A DNA stretch of 64,000 bases from DASQDN01 sp963844855 (GTDB lineage: Bacteria; Acidobacteriota; Terriglobia; Bryobacterales; Bryobacteraceae). Under the pieces are notes generated by a model, which saw nothing but the letters and a program-made list of their open reading frames with translations, was not told where the DNA came from and did no database searches. Shown one piece after another: positions 8,265 to 17,403 of the stretch. The DNA is taken from positions 186,001 to 250,000 of the forward strand of contig CAWJQP010000071.1 in NCBI GenBank assembly GCA_963844855.1, written 5' to 3'. A program made the position numbers and the translations under genes. Each line of letters opens with the position of its first letter. Within the stretch, counting starts at the first letter, position 1.

Positions 8265-9440
8265 ATGCAAGTTAGACTCTGGTTCCCTACACTCTCGATG
8301 TGGCTGGTGTCCCTCATCAGTTATATCGATCGAAATACTCTCGCTCTGCTGGCTCCGGTCATCCTCGAAGAGACCGGGATGTCGGCAGAACAGTACGGTT
8401 ATGTCATATCGGCATTCTCAATCGCCTACATGATTGGCAATCCTCTGTGGGGAATCCTTCTTGATCGTTTTGGATTACGAACGGGCATGCTCTCAGCGGT
8501 GTCGTTCTGGACTCTCGCGTCGACAGCCCATGCGTTCGCCGGCGGGTTCTGGAGCTTCGCCGTGGCGCGAGCAATGCTCGGTTTTGGCGAGGGCGCAACA
8601 TTTCCCGGGGGCCTGCGCACAGCAGTTCAAACGCTGCCGGAGCAAATGAGATCGCGAGGTATCGCGGTAGCCTATAGCGGCGGATCGCTAGGGGCGATCG
8701 TCACTCCATTGCTCGTCACTCCGATTGCAGTTTGGTACGGCTGGCGCGGCGCCTTTTGGTTTACCGGGATGGTCGGAGCTTGCTGGCTAGTGTTGTGGGC
8801 TATCTTGAGCCGGAGATTGCTCTCCCATACGGCGGAGGATTCACACTCGGAGAAGACAACCATTCAATTGACCGACCGCAGGCTGTGGGCCTTCATGTCC
8901 GCATATGCTCTGGGCGCCCTGCCAATTGGATTCGTAATTTATGGCAGTGCTATTTACCTGTCGAGGAATCGCGGACTTACACAATCCGAGATCGGAGCTC
9001 TGTTATGGGTTCCGCCGCTCGGTTGGGAGTTGGGGTATTTCTTTTGGGGCTGGATTGCGGACCGGGCACGCGGACAATTTGCAAGACCGTTTCTGGTTCT
9101 TACAGCACTTAGCCTTCCGCTGATGTTCGTGCCAAAAGCAATCTCGGTATCGCTAGTGATGACGGGGCTGTTTTTCGCAATGTTTGCGGGCGCGGGCTTC
9201 ATTATTCTCTCGATTGCCTATGCGACCACGGTGTTTCCTCTTTCCCAATCCGGCCTTATCGCGGGCGCAGGCGCTGGGGCGTGGTCCGCTGCGGTAGCCG
9301 TCGTGATGCCGATCTTCGGGCGTCTATTCGACGGAGGCTATTACGATTCCTCATTTCAGCTGGCGGCTGTTTTTCCCGTGGCAGGGTACATTTGCTGGCG
9401 ATCCATAACAGTAAGCCATCTTAAGCATCAATCGGTATGA
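8265..9440 (+). CDS. MFS transporter, hexuronate/sugar-acid (anion:cation symporter) type
   Basis: A 391-residue 12-helix major facilitator protein. The opening SLISYIDRNTLALLAPVI, followed by FSIAYMIGNPLWGILLDRFGLRTGM (signature between helices 2 and 3), matches the anion:cation symporter family that includes ExuT and GudP. Its ATG follows the ketosynthase stop directly. With two enolase-superfamily enzymes in the same operon, uptake of a hexuronate or aldonate is the natural inference, although export of a product cannot be excluded. Confidence 0.82.
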   Translation: MQVRLWFPTLSMWLVSLISYIDRNTLALLAPVILEETGMSAEQYGYVISAFSIAYMIGNPLWGILLDRFGLRTGMLSAVSFWTLASTAHAFAGGFWSFAVARAMLGFGEGATFPGGLRTAVQTLPEQMRSRGIAVAYSGGSLGAIVTPLLVTPIAVWYGWRGAFWFTGMVGACWLVLWAILSRRLLSHTAEDSHSEKTTIQLTDRRLWAFMSAYALGALPIGFVIYGSAIYLSRNRGLTQSEIGALLWVPPLGWELGYFFWGWIADRARGQFARPFLVLTALSLPLMFVPKAISVSLVMTGLFFAMFAGAGFIILSIAYATTVFPLSQSGLIAGAGAGAWSAAVAVVMPIFGRLFDGGYYDSSFQLAAVFPVAGYICWRSITVSHLKHQSV

Positions 9441-9531
9441 GGGTAGGGTCCTGCTAAAATGGGAGTCGAATCGGAGAAGTCGCATGCTGCACTTCGAGGA
9501 TATTATTCCCTTTTCAGTCTGGAGCTAATTG

Positions 9532-10293
9532 ATGAAAGGCGTTGTCCTAGCCGGTGGCACCGGTTCCCGCTTATTTCCGCTGACCAAGATCACCAACAAG
9601 CACCTGTTGCCGATCTATGACAAGCCAATGATTTATTACCCGATTCAGACGCTTGTCGATGCAGGAATCCATGACATCCTGGTCGTCACAGGCGGGCGCA
9701 ATTCGGGCGATTTTCTCCGGCTCCTAGGCAACGGGAAGCAGTTTGGCGCTCATCTGAATTACACGTATCAGGAAGGCGAGGGCGGTATCGCGGAAGCACT
9801 TGGTTTGGCCGAGCACTTTGCTCACGGCGACAGCATCGCGGTGGTTCTCGGCGATAACTTGCTCGAGAAAAGCATTAAGGGTGCGGTGGATGCATTTCTG
9901 CAGCAGTCCTCCGGCGCAAGGATCCTTTTGAAGGAAGTTCCAGACGCGGAACGATTCGGCGTGGCCGAGCTAAATGGCGACCGCATAGTTGGAATCGAAG
10001 AGAAACCGTCAAAACCGAAGTCGCACTTCGCGGTTACGGGTATCTACATGTACGACGCTTCGGTATTCGACAAAATCAAGACGCTCAAGCCCTCCGGCCG
10101 TGGAGAACTTGAGATTACGGACGTCAACAACGGATACATCCGCGAGGGGACACTATCCTACAGCGTTCTGGACGGCTGGTGGACCGATGCCGGAACGTTC
10201 GATTCGCTCCTTCGGGCAGCGAATCTCGTGTCTGGCAGTGAGCGTACGAACCCGGAAGGAACGTCAATTCAGGCTGCAGGAATCGCGGGATGA
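9532..10293 (+). CDS. Sugar-1-phosphate nucleotidyltransferase, RmlA/RfbA-like
   Basis: A 253-residue nucleotidyltransferase with the signature GGTGSRLFPLT, the sugar-binding VVLGDNLLE, and a C-terminal GWWTDAGTFDSLLRA. It most resembles glucose-1-phosphate thymidylyltransferases but is shorter than the usual 290 residues. ATG 9532 is chosen over TTG 9529 because GGAG lies at 9521-9524. It overlaps the next gene by 4 bases (ATGA). Together they suggest dTDP-deoxysugar synthesis for surface glycans, but rmlB and rmlD are not in the window. Confidence 0.88.
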   Translation: MKGVVLAGGTGSRLFPLTKITNKHLLPIYDKPMIYYPIQTLVDAGIHDILVVTGGRNSGDFLRLLGNGKQFGAHLNYTYQEGEGGIAEALGLAEHFAHGDSIAVVLGDNLLEKSIKGAVDAFLQQSSGARILLKEVPDAERFGVAELNGDRIVGIEEKPSKPKSHFAVTGIYMYDASVFDKIKTLKPSGRGELEITDVNNGYIREGTLSYSVLDGWWTDAGTFDSLLRAANLVSGSERTNPEGTSIQAAGIAG

Positions 10294-10841
10294 CGGCAAG
10301 TTTTGCATCCGACTCGCCCTTGGCAATTCCACACTGCGAGAAGGGCATCGGGGACGTAATCTTATCGTCAGACTCGGCCAAGTTGATTGACGGTGTGAAG
10401 GTATCGCCATATCCGATATGGCCGGATGACCGCGGATATTTCCTCGAGATCATGCGCACCGGCAACGGGCTTCCGGCGGGATTCAATCCTGCTACGACTC
10501 AGGTCTCGGCTGCCCTCAGTTATGCCGGGACAATCAAAGCCTTTCACTACCATCTCGACCAGACAGATTTCTGGGTCGCGGCGATGGGAATGTTTCAGGT
10601 TGCCCTCGTGGACTTGAGAAAGAATTCTCCCACCTTCGGCCGAAAGAACACGCTCTACGTCGGGAAGCTTCGGCCTTGGCAGATTTTGATACCGCCCGGC
10701 GTCGGTCACGGGTACAAGGTCATCGGGATTGAGCCGGCGATGCTGGTATACGTCACCAATCAGTTCTACAACCCGAAGGACGAAGGTCGCATCGCGTATA
10801 ACCAGCCGGAAATCTGCGTACGATTGGGAATTACAGCATAA
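10290..10841 (+). CDS. dTDP-4-dehydrorhamnose 3,5-epimerase-like protein
   Basis: A 183-residue cupin-fold protein of the RmlC family. The motif IKAFHYHLDQTDFW stands where canonical RmlC has LRGLHYQ, VALVDLRKNSPTFG matches the core strand, and IPPGVGHGYKV the second conserved strand. The divergent first motif suggests a variant epimerase, for example one acting on another dTDP-sugar. It is translationally coupled to the nucleotidyltransferase upstream. Confidence 0.82.
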   Translation: MTASFASDSPLAIPHCEKGIGDVILSSDSAKLIDGVKVSPYPIWPDDRGYFLEIMRTGNGLPAGFNPATTQVSAALSYAGTIKAFHYHLDQTDFWVAAMGMFQVALVDLRKNSPTFGRKNTLYVGKLRPWQILIPPGVGHGYKVIGIEPAMLVYVTNQFYNPKDEGRIAYNQPEICVRLGITA

Positions 10842-10898
10842 GTAAGGCCCTAGAAACGTTTTTGTCCTCACAGTTTCTAATTCATTGGAGACTAGTGG

Positions 10899-11890
10899 AT
10901 GAGACAGCGTTGGCGTGTCCTTTTCTTTTGGACGGTAATTTTTGCTGGAACTGCTGAGCCTGAGCAGAAGAACCTGAACGCCCGCGCTCGAACTGTCGAA
11001 CCCGCTGTCTTCGATGGGGCAGTCAACGACGCTGTCGGCGCAATAAGCAATCCGGCTGCCGGAAATTTGCGTGCGCAGATTCTCCTCGACCGTGCAAACT
11101 TCTCTCCTGGGGAAATCGACGGCCGCCCAGGGGCTAACTTCAAACGCGCCATTTCCGCTTTTCAAGAATCACGAGGCTTGCCGACTTCCGGCGATCTCGA
11201 CGAGCCAACCTGGCGAGCTTTAAACTCCGATACGACGCCAGTCATTGTGCCTTATCGCATTTCAGACGTCGATGTTGCTGGACCATTTGTAGCCGTGCCC
11301 AATGATTTGGGCGAGCAATCGAAGCTAAAGTCCCTCGGGTATCAGTCCGCAGAAGAAGCACTAGGAGAACAGTTCCACACTAAGCCTGAACTATTGCGTC
11401 GAATGAATCCGGCCTCCACCTTCGCCGCCGGAGAGGAGATACAAGTTCCGAACGTCCTGACTGCCGGGGCTCTGCCGGTCAAAGCCGTGACCGTAATTGT
11501 CAGTAAAGCTGGCTATGTACGAGCTTTGGGCGCCGACGGCAAAATTCTCGCTCATTATCCTGCCTCGTCTGGTTCCGAACACGACCCGCTGCCAATCGGC
11601 GAATGGAAGATCACCGGCGTGGGGAAGAACCCGGTTTTTAATTACAACCCGGCACTCTTCTGGACGCGAACCCCGCGCACACCAAGGCCAAAATCCAGCC
11701 GGGCCCGAACAATCCCGTCGGCTCGGTTTGGATCGATCTAACGAAGGACCACTACGGGATCCATGGAACTCCGGAACCCGGAAAAGTGGGCCACTCCCAG
11801 TCCCATGGCTGCGTCCGTCTGACCAACTGGGATGCAGTGGAACTGTCAGCTATGGTCAGTCCCGGAATTAAAGCTGAGTTAACGCAATAG
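10899..11890 (+). pseudogene. L,D-transpeptidase with peptidoglycan-binding domain, frameshifted
   Basis: Signal peptide, then a peptidoglycan-binding repeat (IDGRPGANFKRAISAFQESR) around residues 60-110, a LysM-like stretch (ELLRRMNPASTFAAGEEIQVPN), and a YkuD catalytic domain. The first frame runs to a spurious end at 11741. The catalytic part, with HGTPEPGKVGHSQSHGCVRL and its nucleophilic Cys, is in another frame that ends at TAG 11888-11890. The break is at about 11663, where TGGAC probably stands for TGGGAC (one G lost); restoring it gives FNYNPALFW-DANPAHTKA without a gap. The family cross-links peptidoglycan by 3-3 bonds. The M23 gene follows after 2 bases. A real mutation or an assembly error are both possible. 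Confidence 0.8.
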
Positions 11891-11892
11891 CC

Positions 11893-12612
11893 ATGATGCG
11901 CGCCCTTTTTGCACTTGTCCTCGCCGCTGTCATCGGCAGCATCGGATTCTATTTTGGTCGCTCGTCTGCGCCGATCAGAGCGGCTGCTCCGGTAACGTCC
12001 GCGCCTGTTCCGGAGCTGGCCCCGCAGGCGAGTAACCAAACGCGCGCAAGAGCGGAGACACCGGCGTTACCTTCTCCTCCTTCCGTTACGCCGCAGACGG
12101 ATCTTTCGACCCCGAATCTGCCTCAAGCTGAAACGGCGCAGATGCCGGAAGATCCCGCTCCGCTCTTTGACCGCGCGCTCGGCTCTCCAATCGTAGGTTT
12201 GAAAGCATCCGCTATCCAAGATACATTCGCCGAAGCTCGTGGGGGAGGCGAGCGTAGGCACGAAGCCACCGACATTCTGGCACCGCGAGGAACACAGGTG
12301 GTAGCGGTGGACACAGGAATCATCGCTAAGATGTTCGATAGTAAACCTGGTGGCTTGACGGTATACCAGTTCGATCCTGCACAGAAGTATGCGTACTACT
12401 ATGCCCATCTCGATCGCTACGCCGAGGGTTTGAAGGACGGTTTGCTTGTCAAGAAAGGCGATGTCATCGGTTATGTCGGCACGACCGGCAATGCCGACCC
12501 AAACACTCCTCACCTCCATTTCGCCATCTTCGAGCTCGGTCCCGAAAAACGGTGGTGGGAAGGAAAACCAATCAATCCATATCCGCTTTTGTTACGCGCA
12601 GTGGCAAGATAA
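11893..12612 (+). CDS. M23 family metallopeptidase
   Basis: A 239-residue protein with an N-terminal membrane anchor or signal (ALFALVLAAVIGSIGFYFG), a Pro/Ala-rich linker to about residue 95, and a LytM/M23 domain. The zinc motifs are RRHEATDILAP (HxxxD) and TPHLHFAI (HxH). It is expected to cleave peptidoglycan cross-bridges in the periplasm or act as a divisome activator. It follows the L,D-transpeptidase by 2 bases and precedes a lipoprotein peptidase by 4, so the group looks like an envelope operon. ATG 11896 is an equally possible start. Confidence 0.87.
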   Translation: MMRALFALVLAAVIGSIGFYFGRSSAPIRAAAPVTSAPVPELAPQASNQTRARAETPALPSPPSVTPQTDLSTPNLPQAETAQMPEDPAPLFDRALGSPIVGLKASAIQDTFAEARGGGERRHEATDILAPRGTQVVAVDTGIIAKMFDSKPGGLTVYQFDPAQKYAYYYAHLDRYAEGLKDGLLVKKGDVIGYVGTTGNADPNTPHLHFAIFELGPEKRWWEGKPINPYPLLLRAVAR

Positions 12613-12616
12613 GAAA

Positions 12617-14491
12617 GTGCGCATCTACTATGCGGCAATTGCCGCGGGTCTCCTCTTGAGCGCCTGCAGCAAGGCTCCTTCCACTGTGCAAACTTCAAAC
12701 GAAAAGTTCAGCGACCAGCAAGACCATCATTCCTACGCCAAGCCTCAGGAAGTTCGTGTGCGCCACATCGCACTCGATCTGGACGTGCTCTTCCCTGAGA
12801 GAATTCTGAAGGGGTCGGCAATGTTGGTGATCGATCGGGATCAGGGCAACCAACCCTTACGTCTTGATTCGCGGGACTTAAAGGTCTCCCGAGCCGAGGT
12901 GTCCTCTGACGGAAACACTTGGTCTGGGACAACATTCGAGATTGGTCCGTCCGACAAAATTCTCGGCGCACCCCTGACCGTCCAACTGCCACAGAATGCC
13001 ACGAGGGTACGTCTATATTACGAAACGAACCCAACAGCCTCCGCTCTTCAGTGGTTGACTCCGCAGCAAACAGCCGGGAAGAAGCAGCCATTTCTATACA
13101 CTCAATCGCAGGCGATTCACGCGCGAAGCTGGATCCCGACACAGGACACGCCCGGCGTTCGCGTCACTTACTCTGCTAAGATCCGCGTTCCCAAGGGCCT
13201 GCGGGCGGTCATGAGCGCGCGGAACGACCCCCATCAGGCGGCGGGCACGGAGTATTCATTCGACATGCCCCAGCCGGTTCCCTCCTACCTGATCGCCTTG
13301 GCGGTCGGTGACCTGGCGTTTAGTCCGATCAGCAAGCGAACCGGAGTGTGGACCGAGCCCTCAATGATCAAGAAGGCCGCAGCCGAGTTCTCGGACACCG
13401 AAAAAATGGTCCAAGCCGCTGAGCGTCTCTACGGACTTTATCGGTGGGATCAATACGACATCTTGATACTGCCCCCAAGCTTTCCGTTCGGCGGTATGGA
13501 AAATCCTCGGTTGACTTTCGCTACGCCCACGGTCATCGCGGGCGATAAGAGCCTCGTCGGACTGATAGCGCACGAACTGGCTCATTCCTGGTCAGGAAAC
13601 TTAGTGACGAATGCCACTTGGCGCGATTTCTGGCTCAATGAAGGATTCACGGTGTATTTCGAGCATCGTATTCAGGAAGAGGTTTACGGAATCGAACGGT
13701 CTGAGATGGAAGCCCTGATAGGCAAACGGGAACTCATTCGAGAGATGGCCGATCTCCCCGACAAGGACGAGATTCTTTATGTCGACCTTAAGGGACGGGA
13801 CCCGGATGAAGGATTTACTCAGGTTCCCTACGTCAAAGGGATGCTGTTCCTGCGCCGGCTCGAAGAGATATTCGGTCGTGATCGCTTCGACACGTTCCTA
13901 CGTGGATACTTTAGCCAATTTGCCTTCAAGAGCATCGTTACGGGGGATTTCGTTAACTATCTTCAAAACAATCTTCTGAGCCAAAATCCCGAACTAGCGG
14001 CGAAAATCAATGTCGATGAGTGGCTTACACAGCCCGGCCTCCCGAAAGATACTCCGGAGCCGAAATCCGACTCGCTGCAAAAGACTGAAGCCGCCGCGAA
14101 ACAATGGGTGAGCGGACAACTCACGACGGCATCTCTTCCGGCGAAAAGCTGGACCACACAGGAGTGGCTGCATTTTCTTAGGTCGCTGCCGGAGAAATTG
14201 GAAACAAAGCGGATGGCGGAACTCGATGCAGCGTTCAAATTGACGCAATCGGAGAATTCAGAAATTCTCGCCGAGTGGCTGCTGATGTCGATTCGGAATG
14301 GCTACCAGCCGGTAAAAGCCAGGCTTGAGCGATTTCTGATGGAGGTCGGCCGGCGGAAGTATATTAAGCCCCTGTATGTGGAACTCGCCAAAACGCCCGA
14401 AGGAAAAGCACGGGCCAGCGCTATCTACAGTAAGGCCAGAAGCGCGTATCACCCGATTGCAGCGGCAACCATTGATGAAATCCTAAAATGA
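12617..14491 (+). CDS. M1 family (leukotriene A4 hydrolase-like) aminopeptidase lipoprotein
   Basis: The frame is open from 12446, but GTG 12617 gives a clean lipoprotein signal (MRIYYAAIAAGLLLSACS, lipobox LSAC), so it is chosen: 624 residues. The M1 signature is complete: FGGMENPRLTF for the substrate N-terminus, and HELAHSWSGN followed by WLNEGFTVYFE for zinc. These motifs are closest to the leukotriene A4 hydrolase branch, and the C-terminal helical region fits too. It is probably an outer-membrane-anchored aminopeptidase facing the periplasm, supporting peptide scavenging. Confidence 0.88.
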   Translation: MRIYYAAIAAGLLLSACSKAPSTVQTSNEKFSDQQDHHSYAKPQEVRVRHIALDLDVLFPERILKGSAMLVIDRDQGNQPLRLDSRDLKVSRAEVSSDGNTWSGTTFEIGPSDKILGAPLTVQLPQNATRVRLYYETNPTASALQWLTPQQTAGKKQPFLYTQSQAIHARSWIPTQDTPGVRVTYSAKIRVPKGLRAVMSARNDPHQAAGTEYSFDMPQPVPSYLIALAVGDLAFSPISKRTGVWTEPSMIKKAAAEFSDTEKMVQAAERLYGLYRWDQYDILILPPSFPFGGMENPRLTFATPTVIAGDKSLVGLIAHELAHSWSGNLVTNATWRDFWLNEGFTVYFEHRIQEEVYGIERSEMEALIGKRELIREMADLPDKDEILYVDLKGRDPDEGFTQVPYVKGMLFLRRLEEIFGRDRFDTFLRGYFSQFAFKSIVTGDFVNYLQNNLLSQNPELAAKINVDEWLTQPGLPKDTPEPKSDSLQKTEAAAKQWVSGQLTTASLPAKSWTTQEWLHFLRSLPEKLETKRMAELDAAFKLTQSENSEILAEWLLMSIRNGYQPVKARLERFLMEVGRRKYIKPLYVELAKTPEGKARASAIYSKARSAYHPIAAATIDEILK

Positions 14492-14536
14492 CGTCGCAAG
14501 GCAGGTAATATCCGCCCTGCTACACTGAGATTTCGG

Positions 14537-15538
14537 ATGAGTTTCGGTAAGCTGGGGCAGTCGCTGACGGCTAAAGAGATTCTGGATCTAGTCCAGGATG
14601 ATCTTCGCAAAGTGGAACGCGAGATCTCCCTTGAATCAATGGCTTCGGGGACAGTAGTATCCACAATCAGTCAGCACCTCAACGGCAATGGCGGAAAGAG
14701 GCTGCGACCGATTCTGCTGCTTTTGTCCGCAAAGCTCGTTGGCGAAACGAACCCAGGCTGCATCCATCTCGGCGCCGTGGTCGAGATGATTCACACGGCG
14801 ACACTGGTACACGACGACATCATAGATGTCGCCGAAACCCGACGTGGCAAGCCATCGACGAACATTTTGTGGGGTAATCACACCAGCGTTCTCGCAGGTG
14901 ACTGGCTCTACATGCAGGCGTTCCAGATAGCATTGCGAGAGCGCAATTTCCACGTACTCGACATCCTGATCGCTCTCACTCAATCGATGGTTGAGGGCGA
15001 GCTGGTCCAGCTCGAGCGAATCGGCCGTATCAATGTGACCGAGGCCGATTATATGGAACTGATCGACCGTAAGACGGCCGGTTTGTTTTCGGCATGCGCC
15101 CGGCTCGGTGTAGTGGCCGGTGGCGGATCGGACAGCCAGGAACAGAAGCTAGGCGATTTTGCCTGGAATTTGGGCATGGCGTTCCAGTTGATCGACGATG
15201 TTCTGGACTTCACAGCTCGCGAAAAGGTCCTCGGAAAGCCCGTCGGCGGAGATCTCCGCGAGGGTAAGGTGACACTGCCGGTGATCTATGCCCTTCAAAG
15301 TTGTGACGCCTCCGAGCGCGCAGCGATTGAGAGGGTTGTAAACGAGCGTAGCTATTCAAATGCCACCTTTGACTCGGTCTTGCATGCTCTCGATCGGAGT
15401 GGCGGCATTGATCGCGCCCGTGAGCGGGCATCCGCGTTCGCTGACAAGGCTCGCGGTGCAATCCACGAGTTTCCTGACTCGCCTTACCAGCGCGCCTTGG
15501 CCACCGTGACAGACCTCGTCACAGACCGCGAGTTCTAG
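14537..15538 (+). CDS. Trans-isoprenyl (polyprenyl) diphosphate synthase
   Basis: A 333-residue all-helical prenyltransferase. The first aspartate-rich motif is DDIID (residues 93-97) and the second is QLIDDVLDF with Asp220; GGKRLRPILLLL is the conserved substrate-binding stretch. Length and motifs match octaprenyl/heptaprenyl diphosphate synthases that make the quinone side chain. Dxr, of the same isoprenoid supply pathway, lies at 23891. The gene starts 45 bases after the M1 peptidase. Confidence 0.87.
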   Translation: MSFGKLGQSLTAKEILDLVQDDLRKVEREISLESMASGTVVSTISQHLNGNGGKRLRPILLLLSAKLVGETNPGCIHLGAVVEMIHTATLVHDDIIDVAETRRGKPSTNILWGNHTSVLAGDWLYMQAFQIALRERNFHVLDILIALTQSMVEGELVQLERIGRINVTEADYMELIDRKTAGLFSACARLGVVAGGGSDSQEQKLGDFAWNLGMAFQLIDDVLDFTAREKVLGKPVGGDLREGKVTLPVIYALQSCDASERAAIERVVNERSYSNATFDSVLHALDRSGGIDRARERASAFADKARGAIHEFPDSPYQRALATVTDLVTDREF

Positions 15539-15591
15539 TATTCCCTACATCTGAGATAAATTAGATCCTGCCTGCCGTGAAGGAGGATCTA

Positions 15592-17385
15592 ATGCCGCCC
15601 ATTTTCGACAAACTGACACAAGCGCTCAAAAAGAAACGGCCGTGGTATGAACTCGCGACGGTGCTCGCGATTCCGCACCTCATTCGCATTCGCAATGACA
15701 TGCGAAAGAAGAACCTGCACGATACGGAGGAACCCCCGCTGGCAAAGCGGCCCGACAACGAGCCGATTCCTCCAGAGCACGTGGATTCAAGGAGCGTCGA
15801 CGGCACGTACAACGATACGGGCTGCCCATTCATGGGCGCCGCGGGTCGTCGATTCGGCAGAAACTTTCCGGTGGACGAGACGCGGCCGGATACTGCGAAT
15901 CTGCTGAATCCCAGCCCTCGAGAAGTAAGCCGGGCGCTGATGACGCGGACCGAGTTTCAGCCGGCATCGATCCTGAACCTATTCGCAGCCGCCTGGATAC
16001 AGTTCATGGTTCACGATTGGTTCGTTCACAAGAATTCAGACGGCCGGATGATCGATGTGCCCCTGCGAGACGGCGATCCGTGGCCGGTCAACCCGATGCG
16101 AATCAAAGCCACCGAGCCCGATCCAGGTCCCGAAGGCTCGACTCGTCCACCTGCGTATTCCAACCTAAACAGTCATTGGTGGGATGCCTCTCAGGTTTAT
16201 GGATCAGACGCCGAGACCGCAAAAAAATTGCGCACATTCGAGGAGGGCAAGCTCAAACTGACGGAGAGCGGCCGCCTGTTTCTTGACCCCGACAGCGGTA
16301 TCGAAATCACGGGTTTTACCGACAATGGCTGGATCGGGCTCAGCCTTCTGCATACTCTTTTCGCACGAGAACATAATGCGATTTGCGACATGCTGAAAGC
16401 CTCGAATCCCGACAAGGACGACCAATGGCTTTACAAAAAGGCGCGTCTGATCAATGCTGCGATTCTCGCCAAGATTCACACCGTCGAGTGGACGACGGCA
16501 ATACTTCCTCATCCAACAACCCAACTTGCTCTCAGAACGAACTGGCAAGGGATCGCCGGCGAAGGGCTCCAGGAAGTATTCTCATTTCTCGACGATAGTG
16601 AGCTTCTCGGCGGCATCTTGGGTTCGACGGCCGATCACCATGCAGCGTCGTATTCACTTACGGAAGAGTTCGGTAGCGTATACCGCATGCATGCGCTTAT
16701 GCCGGACGAGATCGTAATCCGCTCCCGTCAATCGGGCGAAGAATTGGCCCGGTACTCGCTGCCCGAAGTTCTCGGACGGAAGGGATGCGAAGTTCTCGAT
16801 AAGCACACGTTCTCCGACATGATTTACTCGTTCGGCGTTTCTCATCCCGGAGCGATCAGGCTGCACAACTATCCGAAGCACCTGCAGGATCTGACGACGG
16901 ACAAGGGCGAGCACCTTGACTTGGCCACCATCGACATTCTCCGTGACCGTGAACGTGGGGTTCCCCGGTATAACCGGTTCCGGCGTCTCCTAGGGAAGGA
17001 TCCCGTGACCTCCTTTGAAGAACTAACAGATAACCCTTCTTGGCGCGAGGAGCTTCGCCAACTGTACGATGGGGATCTCGAAAAGGTCGATCTCATGGTT
17101 GGCCTTTACGCGGAACCTTTGCCAAAAGGCTTCGGCTTCAGTGAGACCGCCTTTCGTATTTTCATTTTGATGGCGTCCCGCCGTCTGAAGAGCGATCGCT
17201 TCTTTACCGACGACTTCCGCCCGGAAATCTACACCAACGAAGGGATTGAGTGGATAAAGGCGAATGGTTTCGCAAGCATACTCAAGCGGCATTACCCGGA
17301 AGTGGGCGCGGGCCTGAAGGGTGTGAAGAATCCGTTTGCGCCCTGGAAGACAGCGTCAGTACAAACTAAGGCTGCAAAGACATGA
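15592..17385 (+). CDS. Alpha-dioxygenase-like haem peroxidase
   Basis: ATG 15592 is supported by AGGAGG at 15581-15586; a GTG at 15577 would lie upstream of that site. The 597-residue protein belongs to the animal haem peroxidase superfamily. The distal His141 is in FMVHDWF, and VYRMH supplies a Tyr364/His367 pair, the same spacing as the catalytic Tyr and proximal His of plant alpha-dioxygenases. Other matches are LHTLFAREHNAI and DRERGVPRYNRFRR. Alpha-dioxygenases convert fatty acids to 2-hydroperoxy acids using O2. No signal peptide is visible. The gene is convergent with mnmE, 18 bases from its stop. Substrate is inferred from family only. Confidence 0.82.
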   Translation: MPPIFDKLTQALKKKRPWYELATVLAIPHLIRIRNDMRKKNLHDTEEPPLAKRPDNEPIPPEHVDSRSVDGTYNDTGCPFMGAAGRRFGRNFPVDETRPDTANLLNPSPREVSRALMTRTEFQPASILNLFAAAWIQFMVHDWFVHKNSDGRMIDVPLRDGDPWPVNPMRIKATEPDPGPEGSTRPPAYSNLNSHWWDASQVYGSDAETAKKLRTFEEGKLKLTESGRLFLDPDSGIEITGFTDNGWIGLSLLHTLFAREHNAICDMLKASNPDKDDQWLYKKARLINAAILAKIHTVEWTTAILPHPTTQLALRTNWQGIAGEGLQEVFSFLDDSELLGGILGSTADHHAASYSLTEEFGSVYRMHALMPDEIVIRSRQSGEELARYSLPEVLGRKGCEVLDKHTFSDMIYSFGVSHPGAIRLHNYPKHLQDLTTDKGEHLDLATIDILRDRERGVPRYNRFRRLLGKDPVTSFEELTDNPSWREELRQLYDGDLEKVDLMVGLYAEPLPKGFGFSETAFRIFILMASRRLKSDRFFTDDFRPEIYTNEGIEWIKANGFASILKRHYPEVGAGLKGVKNPFAPWKTASVQTKAAKT

Positions 17386-17403
17386 TTCACAGCCTGGACG
17401 GCG

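Noticed and set aside
12446..12616. Upstream extension of the M1 peptidase frame
   Set aside because: It overlaps the M23 gene in another frame and would place the lipoprotein signal inside the protein; GTG 12617 explains the lipobox.
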